Program-made: the position numbers and the translations under genes | In this document: positions 25,001-36,542 of the stretch, piece by piece | How positions within the stretch are numbered: the first letter of the stretch is position 1 | Layout: the number at the start of each line of letters is the position of its first letter | Notes under the pieces: generated by a model | Seen by the model: only the letters and a program-made list of their open reading frames with translations | Told to the model about the DNA's origin: nothing | The model's database searches: none | Assembly (NCBI RefSeq): GCF_964340395.1 | Contig: NC_135549.1 | Span: forward strand, 20,385,842-20,449,841 | Source of the DNA: Glandiceps talaboti | Lineage: Eukaryota > Hemichordata > Enteropneusta > Spengelidae | DNA length: 64,000 bases | Reading direction: 5' to 3'

Positions 25001-26742
25001 TCTGTTTATACAATACTAGTGATCATGTCCATGAACATTTCAAGACAGAAAGGTAAGTGATTCATTTGTGCCTAGAGGGGGGTAGCTGGAAATCAAGATA
25101 TCCATAGACATTCTGTTTATATAACAATAGTGATGTCTATGAACATTCAAAAGTGATTTATTTGCGCCTAGAGGGGGAATTCGAAACTGCAATTAAATAT
25201 ACCCAGTCATTTCTCTCGCATGCACCAAGCAATATCACTGAACCTTGCACAAAGATGAGATATAGCAGCTATACAGTATAACACTACTTTGTTTTCGTCA
25301 TTGTTATCGTCTTACAGTTTTGCTACTAAAATCCTAAAATTCTAATTACCTGCGAGTAACGTTTTGCCTGACCTGGTTGACAGGTTTTGTCAAACCATGG
25401 AAGTATAACCCATGGTCAAACTGTCTGTTTGTTATGTCATACCGTTTTGTCTTGGTCGTGCAATACGAACCGTTATAGTCCTATGCTTTACCGACCTGAT
25501 GACTTAGCAAGGATAAAATAAATAACATAGTTTAGGAAGTGTCGTTTTAAACTATGGCTAAATTCAAGTATCCAGCCCAAAAAAATGTGAAAGGATTAGC
25601 ACTTTACTTTGAAGGTGGTTTGCTATCTGAGTCTCACCAGTACATTACATAATTATACATTCCTTATTTGGGCACATTTTGTACACGAATATCTAAACAT
25701 ACACTTTGCATACCGTATGCTATTAATTGTGATCTTTTGAAAGTAGCCTCAATGTGTGATTCTCAAAGATCATTAGTGTTTTGTTTATGGGTAGTTCTGA
25801 GTATCTCTGAGGTATTTTACTGGGTTCCATATCAGTGTGTTTGAGGGACAATAAGTGTGTAAAGTCTTCCTGTTCCTTAGGTATTTTACTGGGTTGCCAC
25901 CAAAACACATTCATTCACTTCCAAGAAATATTTTGACTCTGAGTAGAAATTTTCAGTAGTAAGTAACCCAGAGTCTATGAACATTCATTCTTGGATATTG
26001 TACAAAGTATTGGAATCGGCTTTGCCTGGTTTCCACCCTCTGTTACCGTGTTTTCCAAATCCTAGTGTAAACACTGACTATTTTGTTCTGTTTTTGCTAT
26101 GTTTGTGTTGTAGTTTTTCAGGTGAAGGGGTCTTGGTGTGTTCCATTGACAATATGCCAGCACAGTTACCAAGAGAGGCTACAGACTTCTTTGGGAATTT
26201 ACTGCGAACCTACGTAGAAGAAATGGTGAGTTAAAGTATTAACAAAATACTGTCAGTCACAAAGTCAGTAAATGTAAGCGTACAATAAGCAAGTTGGCAA
26301 AAACATGATAAGAGAATTTTGAAGTGTGATTTGAAGAACTGAAAAGTTTTGTATACCGGTAGATAGGGTTGGTGACATTTACTTTTACATTTACAATTTT
26401 TTTGTTTGACATTTATCAAATATAATTTCCTTTTGAAGTATTTGTACTGACAGTGTTCAGATTATGTCCCTTATCATGTACACGCATCATCTCAAGGAAC
26501 TCATCAGACATGTATGTGCAGTAGCTAAATATAAATATTCAGGAGTCTATATTATTATCTTCAAATAAAAATGACTATAAAAATTACCCCATAGATGTAC
26601 AAGTAGTTGTTTTATACAATTTCTCTCACTGGAGCAGAGACCGTAATCTCTAACATTTTACTTCTGTTAATTTCCTCAGGCAACAATGGATGCAAATCTT
26701 CCTTTGGAAAGAGAATCTCAGTTGTCACCAGTTGTCAGAGAT
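14353..26742 (+). CDS. AASS: Copy 1 LKR half, exons 1-9
   Basis: Encodes residues 1-461. Exon 1 holds the presequence and [11 protein letters not shown]. Exon 2 holds IIGVK102 and FFSH120TIK123AQ125, which match the K77, H96-x-x-K99-x-Q101 arrangement of yeast saccharopine dehydrogenase Lys1 (alignment from memory). Exon 3 carries [15 protein letters not shown]; exon 4 carries [17 protein letters not shown], a nucleotide-fold region. Exons 5-6 join as KYG/DHKT in phase 1. Exon 7 has [19 protein letters not shown]; exon 8 has [19 protein letters not shown]. Exon 8 starts at 26,114: the nearer AG at 26,120 would put a stop in frame. Confidence 0.93.
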
Positions 26743-29700
26743 GTGAGTATATATAAGTCTAAAATACCACAAAAAAAACATGGTTTTATTGCTTTCTATA
26801 GATAGACAAAACAAATTCTGATACATGTTTTAAATAAATTATAGAATTCTTTTGTTTTAGTTTTTTCACCACTTAGAAACACCCAGGATAACCGAAAAGT
26901 TTTAAATGTAGGTGACTTTCATTTGATATTATAGATTCGTTTAATTGTGTATCATTTCTATATTTTCTAGATTTAGTAAAATTTGAAAAAAAAATCACCT
27001 CCTTTAAATAACACGGATTTCTATACAACTTTATGTAGTGACGAGCACTAATCTCACCATTAGTTCTACTATATGTTGCAATGAGTAAATAACTGTTGAC
27101 AATTGGTAGGATGGCTGTACAAAAAAATAGTAAGACAACTGGAACAAAACTCTTTTTTACTGCAATGTTTGTGATTTACTGTTGATTTTAACTTTAGATA
27201 ATATTTGAATGAAAACTCACCACAGTCAAAACTTCCCTTCACCTTGACTATATACAACATATATTCATGTCTAAATAGTATAATTAAAGTCACTAATAAT
27301 GACCCAATGCCTATCTAATATCACCCAGTGTTTTTACTGCAGTTTGGAAATTCCGGTAAAGTTTGCGAAGCTTTCTATTCCATGTACCATTATTTTGGTG
27401 GGAAACCCCAGTAAATTGCCAGGAAACCTCAGGTAGATTTTACCTGCTAATCACCCTGAACAAAATAACAAAAAACACTGTCACCTCTATTAGTATAGTC
27501 ACATTCTATCATTTCCATAGGCTATCATATGTTCCAATGGTGAACTTACTCCAAAATACAAGTATATCGAAGACCTGAGAAGGAAACGTGAAATGTGAGT
27601 ATAACATCTAGTGAATTTTTTTTTATATTTTAAAAAAAATCTCTATTTCAACCAATTAATATGACACATGCTATACATCTCAAAATAACAAGATGAAATT
27701 GCTAAATATTTTTAAATTAATACTACCATTTGTGCTGCTTTTATGAAGTTCTGATTAAAGTGGTCATATGGATAAAATTGATTTAGATATTAAAATTGTT
27801 TTAGATATTAAAAATTGTTTTAGATATTAAAAATCCAAAATAAATATCCAATCCTCATCCATATGGTCACTTTAAAGGGTCATAACCCAAGTTTATATAT
27901 TTCTGATTAAAGGAACATAAGCCATTTTCGTACTTTTTTCTGGGGTAATTTTTCCTGCTTATTATAAAGAATTTTTGTACTTACTGACGCATTGTAAACA
28001 ATTGTTTGTTACCAGCAGATGTTATACCTGGTATTTAGGCATGGCATATAAATGAGTCAGTGAACAAAATTGGTATGTTATGTAGGAAAATATGAAGGAA
28101 AGCCATGTTAAGCCATTCACTAAGGCCTAAAAAAAATAATAGTTTGGTTCCGGTCACCCGACCCCACCTAGCTTTTCACTGCCGACCACAAAACTTTTTT
28201 TAAACATATCCAAGACAAAATTAATAGAATTGCAAAAATTGTGAAATCTCACAAGAAATAGTGGATGTGGAAACTGACATCAACTTAAAAGACAAAATAC
28301 CAGATTTAAACTGAATGCCTCCCATAAGGGAATCACTAATTATGCAAATAACTCATTAAACTAAAAAAACTATGGTAACAGGCTTTGTTTTTTGGACAAG
28401 CGTGCTTTCTTAGGTTAATGTATGTAGAGTGTATGATACTGCTTAATTACTGAATATCATTCATTATTCAAAATACTCATTAAAGGAAAAAAGTTGTAGC
28501 AACAAACTTCATAGGACATGTGCGTATTATTATGGTTGATGTAATATACAAAATTTGAAGCTTGCATTTTTAAGATAAAACCTAGTTACCTAAAATCATT
28601 AATTATGCAAATTTTTCATTAAAACTAAGCTATATAAAAGATTTTATAGGACATACACAATTTGTTATGGTTAATGTATGTACTGAATTGTATTGAAATT
28701 GAAGTATGCAGTCGTAAGATATAGCCTAATTACCAAGAACCATTAATTATGCAAATTATTCATTAACACTGAAAGGTACACTAACAAGCTTTACAGGACA
28801 TATGCGATTGTTATGGTTAACGTGTGTACAGTACTGAATTATATTGGAATTGAAGTATGTATTCTTAAGATATAGCCTAATTACCGAAAATCATTAATTA
28901 TGCAAATTATTCATTAACACTGCACGGTGCATCAACAAACTTGATAGGACATATGTGTTTTCTTATGGTTAGCGTATGTACTAAATTATGTTGAATTTGA
29001 AGTATGTATTCTTAAGATAAAGCCTAATTACCAAAAATAATTAATTATGCAAATTATTCATTAACGCTGTAAGATACATCGACGAATTTTATAGGACAAA
29101 TGTATGTTGTTATGTTTAACGAATATACTAAATTATATTGAAATTGAAGTATGCAGTCTTAAGATATTGCGTAATTAGTTGATTGCATTAATATGCAAAT
29201 TTCTCTAATTAAACATTAACAGATCTGGCTCAAAACCTAAGCAGGTCTAGCTATTACCCTAAAGATTAGATAACCCAAATTTCATTACAATTGAGCCAGC
29301 CGATTTTTAGAAAATGATGACACAGACAGACAGACACACACACACACACACACACACACACATTCCCCTTTTAATACCTCACGTAAAAACTGTTCTTCCA
29401 ATCTGTAATGGTTTTACATCTGATAGGAAGAAATAAATAACACAGAGACCATTTGGAAAACAATGGAAAACCTGACCTAGACACTCACACAGACAAAATA
29501 TACATAATAAAATCAAATAAAAAATCTACCTATCCCACCTATTCTAAAATTGAGTGTAACCGGAACCACAAAATTCTTTTATTAGGCCTAATACTAAGAA
29601 TACCTGAAGACAATTTGTAATGTCATCAAAGGTATACCTTGACATCATTCACGATCAGGAGTATTTTGTAAACCCTTTGGAGTAAAAAAAGAACCCAAAA

Positions 29701-32700
29701 CCTGTAAACTCAGCCACTATCACTTCAAATTCTTGTCAGCTTAAAAAAAAGCTTTTAATACACGTAATACATTTACTTAACACTTTTTTTGTGTCCATTG
29801 TCAACAGAGGGCGCCGGGCAATCCAAGTGCCGTCGATCTCAGCATGGAAGAAAGTTCTGGTATTAGGAGCTGGTTATGTATCGTCACCTCTTATAGAATA
29901 TCTATCTAGAGACAGAAATGTAGCAGTCACTATTGGTGAGAATTATGCATGAAATCATCAATTTTATCGTCAGAAGTCTTGGGGATTGACAGGAGTGTTC
30001 AGCTGTCACAAGTCAAGGATAGTGTATGGTGTATGAGACTGGTATATAGATTGTTGCAAAAAAAGGGAGTGGGGAGGGAGATGAGATGAAATATTGGGCA
30101 TTTTATGAAGCTATTTGTAGATTGTGTTATTTGAGGGATGTCTCTTAAATCTACATTCTATCACAGAGAGACTCACCTAGTACTAAATCTACATTCTAGT
30201 GTCACAGAGTGACCTGCCTAGCACTAAATCTACATTCTAGTGTCACAGAGTGACCTGCCTAGCACTAAATCTACATTCTGTCACAGAGTGACTCACCTAG
30301 CACTAAATCAACATTCTGTCACAGTGACCTATCTAGCACTAAATTTACATTCTGTCAGAGTGACTCACCTAGCTCTAAATCTACATTCTGTCGCAGAGTG
30401 ACCTTTCTAGCACTAAATCTACATTGTCACACAGTGACTCACCTAGCACTAAATCTACATTGTCACAGTGACTCACCTAGCACTAAATCTACATTCGGTC
30501 ACAGAGTGACTCACTAGCTCTAAATCTACATGTACATTCTGTCGCAGAGTGACCTTTCTAGCACTAAATCTACATTGTCACAGTGACCTGCCTAGCACTA
30601 AATCTACATTCTGTCACAGAGTGACCTGGCTGCCTAGCACTAAATCTACATTCTGTCACAGAGTGACTCGCCCCAGCAGTAAATCTTCATTCACTCTCTG
30701 TTACAATTTCAGCAATACGTTCTGAAGCTGAGAAGCTAGCAGAGAAGTATCCCAATGTTGTGGCTCATGATGTAGATGTACTGAAACATGTAGGATTTCT
30801 ACAGAAATTAGTTAAAGATCATGACTTAGTCATCAGGTAAAAAAAATACACAATCCATCAATGTTCAATGAGACAAAAAGTGTGTTTTATCTATTTATTT
30901 ACTCCATCGCAATATTTTCTTCAATTTGTAATCAGTTCATTTTCACAAGCCAGAGTAACATTTTTCCATGGACAGGGGCATCAGTTCTTCTAGTCTGCAA
31001 TTCAGAATTTTCTTCAATTCAGTTCTTCTGTTGTCTATATTCATGTATTACTATATACGTAGTATAAATTTTTCAGTTTCATACACAAAAAGTTTAAAAA
31101 AGCTGTACCTGAAGCTTTCATCCTTCCAACAAGGACTTCATCAACAAATTGAAGTCATTATGCTTTGTTCTTGTAATTCTCATTAATTTGGGGTACATAA
31201 GATAATTATCTATCTTGTTATTTTATACCAACATAGTTATAAAATTTTGAAAGCATTTATACTCAAACCTCAAGAATATCGCTGATATTCATCCCAGATT
31301 TGAAACTCTTATGTTATATTATTGCTGTTTTATAGTGGTACAGAATTCATTAAAATCGTTGTAACTAAATCAATAATTTATGTTTTGTGTTTACAGTCTG
31401 CTGCCATATTCTCTGCATCCAATTGCGCTAAAGATGTGCATCCAAGAAAAGACTAACCTGACAACAGCAAGTTATCTGACACCAGCCATGGCAGAACTTC
31501 ATCAGAGGTGAGACTTGAATCAGTATTTTACACGAAGCCATTGGGAGGACAGTTGGAGACTCACTGCCAGGAACAAAAATAGTACCACAAAAAATAATCA
31601 ACATAACCAGAGACAAGGAAGAAAACACAACCAGAACAATTCAAACAAACAGTTACAACTTTGAACAGAGTACAAGAGACAGATACATCAAGGACTAATA
31701 CAACATTTTTGAACACACCACATCCTAGTCTGATATGAGACGTTGAGTAATATATGAAAGAAGAGGAAGAAGAAGAGATTTTACTGGGCATACGTACCAT
31801 TTGTTAGATATTGTTCCTCAGTGTTTTCTTTGTATGACTAGGGAAAGTATAGGTGATATGATTGTCATTTGTCATAAAATGAGAACACGTAGTTACAAGA
31901 TCTGCATATCACAGGTAATTCTTGGATGATATTTTAAAACGTTGGATAATACAAACATTCATCATTTTCAAAACATATTGGTATATTTCATCATTTAATA
32001 TCATACACCATATCTACCTAGTCTTTGTGACCTCAATTGACCTTTCATTGAACTTTGACCCTATATGTTTGCCTGTTCTTGATATGGTAATCTAATGTGT
32101 GACCCTAATTGACCTTTCATTGACCTTTGACTGTATATCTTATGTTCATAGTGCTTTGGATGCTGGGATTACTGTAGTGACTGACATTGGTCTAGATCCA
32201 GGAATTGATCATATGTTGGCCATGAAATGTTTTGATGAAGCCGCTACTCATGACGAAACTGTAAGTTTATCCTTTTGATATATAGTTGATTTCCATGCCA
32301 ACATGCTGATGAGACAGTCTAAGCTTGCACTTGGCAGTGAACCCAACATCAGATGTACAGGGTGCAACTTTAATGAAATTATTAACTCCCAACTTATTGA
32401 AAATCAGTGTACATATTAAAGTATGCTAAGCAAAGTACACAGTCCGGAATTCTATATATGGTACGTCGTGTTGTAGATCAAACTAGCATCTTACTATTTT
32501 AGAATGATACTTGTATGTATGTGTGGTGATTTTTCTCAGTTCATTTACTTTACAGGTCACATCCTTTATATCTTATTGTGGTGGATTGCCAGCACCCGAG
32601 TATTCTGATAATCCTCTGAGATACAAATTCAGGTGAGTTGTATAAACCTACCTCTACTCTGTGTGTGTGTCTGTGCATGTCTGTGTCTGTGTCTGTGTGT

Positions 32701-32787
32701 ACATGTGTGTGTGTGTGTGTGTCACGTACTGTATAATATGTCTGTGTTTATGTGTCTTATCTGGCTGTGTGAAGCTGTCTGTCTGTC

Positions 32788-32844
<57 letters not shown>

Positions 32845-35800
32845 GTGTGTGTGTGTGCGTACTGCATCTGGATTTCTATTTACTTGTGTGTGTCTGTACT
32901 TAGTGCATGTGAATGCACATGTTACAGGTTTGTAGGGTGCAGGCATATGTATGTCTCTCTGTGTGTAAAATAAATTGAAAAATAGTCAATTAGTGCCTGT
33001 TATATTATATGCTTGCATGAGTAAAGTGTTGTACGCTTGATAAAGGTGCTGATTGCGATTGTTCTCCTTTAATTTTCTCCCATAGTTGGAGCCCCCGTGA
33101 CGTATTGTTAAACACAATGGGTGAAGCCAAGTACATGAAAGATGGAGAGGTTATTCATATTCCACCAGGGGGTGCACTCCTAGACAATGTAGAACATATG
33201 AACTTTCTTCCTGGTTTCAATCTGGAAGGATTACCAAACAGAGACTCTACTGTATACAAGGAGGAGTATGGTATTCACGCTGCCAACACAATTCTACGTG
33301 GAACACTTCGGTACAGAGTATGTAGTTTTTATCCTCTGTAGCTGTAGATAACAAAACAGACAAATGCTCATATACTTTGCATACATAGATATGTCAGTTG
33401 CCAAGATGATAATCAAGCAAGAATGATTGGTCATAGACTCAGGATTACTTGTTACCAATAAAAATGTTCTATTTGGACACAAAATATTTAAAAAATCAAA
33501 TCCCAAATCTTTGTGGCTTTCTCTCTAGCATTGCCAGGGTTGCAGTAACAGTAACTATATCTGCAGCATTTAGACAACTTTTATTAGAGGAACTGGCATA
33601 AAAAAAAGAAAGGCAAATGTGCTTGCACAAGACTCTGAAACTGTAAGATATGTTGTGCTGTTACACACTCATCAGGTCTGAGAGAGGTAGGCCCATGGAC
33701 ATTGCTGGGACACAGTATATCCTACAGACTACAGGCTATTAAACTGCAACATATTATCATATTGTGGTGTGTTAGCGCCCTCACAGGGCAAAAGATAAGT
33801 GCTTTTGTTTTAATGAGGTTTATGTGTAAATGTTAATTGTAGGGTTACTCTACCATTGCTAAAGGCCTCCAGTTAATTGGTATGATAGATGCCAATGACC
33901 ACAGTGCTCTCCAACCTACTTCTGGTCCTATTACATGGGTAAGTATAAGAATCATAGTTATCATGTGTTTACACTTTGCTTCAAGTCATTTGGACTTTGC
34001 AGCTGTTTAGGTGTACCTAATGTAGGATAGGTTCATGGTTACACACAGATTGGTTGGAACTGAGCACAGCACTTGATAGTTGTGTTGGTCATGAATACAA
34101 TGTAATTACAATGTAATACAATGTAATTAGTAGTAGAGTAAAGTTACCTTTTTTGGAATCTACTTTGAAACGAGTATAGCTTTTGTCTCAAACACTCGGA
34201 TGTCATCAGCCCTATTGTGACTAGACTATATGTGGTAAATATATGATGTTTTGTGGTGTGTTGTTGTTGTTGATGATGTTGTTGGTGTTGTTGTTGTTGT
34301 TGTTGTTGTTGTTGATTGAGGATAAATACCTTTTGTTGTTCTCTGTATTCTGTTATGATACTACCCAATGGTTGATAGCTGTACATAGCCCAAAGTTTTA
34401 AATGAAAATTAGTGTCATGTCAGGAAAGTCAAAATTACATAATTTATACACATGAATGGTACTTGTATATCTTATGTACAAAACATGTTTCAGCTCTATA
34501 TAGTTTGTGACATTTGGTCAACTTTGGTAATTTTAATACTTATTGGTAATTTTAATAGTTATTGGTAAAAAATAGCAGTTTGACAGTACTGAACATCTGT
34601 CTATTCAATCGTTAACAAAAGTTTCACTTGGATGGTTGCCAGGGAGATGAAGTATACATGACCCATTCAATTGTGTTGTTAAAGGCCACAGTGTGTTATG
34701 TTTCATAAAACATTGTGCAGTGCTTTGAGCACAGGGAAAATGTTATAAAAATGTGCACTATTTGTTAGGATCCAGAAGAGTATGTGATATACATGTGAGT
34801 AATTTGTGAAAACCAGTGACTATAAACTAAGTCAAGTTCAAGGTCCATCTTGATATTTGATGTATATGGTAATGCACGAATAGATGTTGAGAGCTAAACA
34901 TCATCTTGTTGTCTCTACAGAAAGAATTAGTGTGTGTCCTTCTGGGGATACATAGCGACACATCTACTGACATTCTCAAAGACGCTATCTATGAAAGAGT
35001 TGGACGTGATCAAAACAGATTAGATGGCATTATCAGGTATGAATTAATGTTTGAAATTGACCCTTTCTAAATTAGCACCCCTTTAAGTGATATATTATAA
35101 GTATTTATTGGTCTATCAAAGCAGAGGTTGAAGGCACCATTTGATGAAGAAAATCATATAGTTCTAAGAAGAAGTATTTACATATGACTGTGTATGTATT
35201 AGAGTGTGTTATACATTTATGCAAAGAGAGAGAGAGGGAGAGAGAATGCATGCAGTCACACACATACACAGACATACACATACACACAAGAATTACAACC
35301 TGGAGTAAGGTACATATTGGAGAGATACTATTAGCATATTGATTTTATAGTGTTCTGTGTCATTTGGTCATGTACTTGTATTAAAATTGTGTGGCCTAAT
35401 CCAAACTGTCATGTAAGTAGTCGATGCATTGTATATTGATTTATGTATTAAAAACCCCACAAATCATAACCCCCACCACACATGCATGCACGCACGTACG
35501 TACATATGTACGCATGCACACACACACATCAGAATTACAAATTAAGTTATGTACATATTTGTGATCTGCTATGACAAATATGTGATTTTATCCTTAACTA
35601 GGCTGGGTCTACTGTCAAGTGAACCAGTACTCAAGAGAAACACACCTTTGGACACCATTTCCTACTACTTGGACCGGCAACTTTCCTATGGTAAGATACA
35701 ACACTATCAACATTTAACCTTTCCAGAAAACACAGGAACATAATCCAATGACAAGAGAAACTGATTGCAATTAGAAACCCAAATAGGTAACATTTCTGCA

Positions 35801-36508
35801 CTAAATGCAACTGAAATGTTTTTTTTGTTTGTTTTTTAAACTGTTCCGTTAGATACAATGAGAAGACTCATAAAATTATACACCCTAAACAGTATTGAAT
35901 CACCAATATATGGGTAAACATAGCCGTGTAGTTGTACAAAAATATGACACAATAAATCCAATCAAATTAATGTGTGGGTCCACACCCAAACATCAGTGAC
36001 CCAGTACAATAACGATGTCAACATGTTACTATACTACTTCTGGATAAAGTTGACCACTAATCAACATGTACAATGTTTAATTACTGGCATTTTGACAATT
36101 TTCAGTGAATATATTATTGGTTGTCAGATTGAAAAAATAATACTCTCGTTACACATGTTTGCTTCTAAATAAATTTTAGTTTGTTTCTATACATGCATGT
36201 ACTAATCCAATAGCCAATATGGAGCCTTGTATCAGTTAAATTAATATAAAATATCCTATCTAAAAGTAATTTTTTCAAAAAAAATTTTAGGTGCTGGTGA
36301 GAGAGATGTGATAATTTTGAGAAATGATGTAGGTATTAGACAACCTACTGGAAATGAACTCATTCATCACATTGATATGGTAGTATATGGTGATCCCGAT
36401 GGATTCTCTGCTATGGCAAAGACTGTCGGCTTTCCATGTGCAATTGTTGCTAGAATGGTACTTGATGGTAAGTTCATTTTGTACTTGTGGCTATCTTTTT
36501 TGGAATTT

Positions 36509-36542
<34 letters not shown>

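Noticed and set aside
26120-26125. TTTTCAG as acceptor of AASS exon 8
   Set aside because: It would put an immediate in-frame TGA after the phase-2 exon 7. The AG six bases upstream keeps frame and gives [12 protein letters not shown].
30150-30700. Regularly spaced repeats that might suggest a CRISPR array
   Set aside because: Units vary in length, have no unique spacers, and lie in a spliced animal intron; an ordinary minisatellite.
32633-32946. Cys-Val rich and His-Thr rich frames
   Set aside because: Translation of a (TG)n tract inside AASS intron 15.
34144-34386. Polyglutamine frame
   Set aside because: Minus-strand reading of a (GTT)n tract in intron 17.
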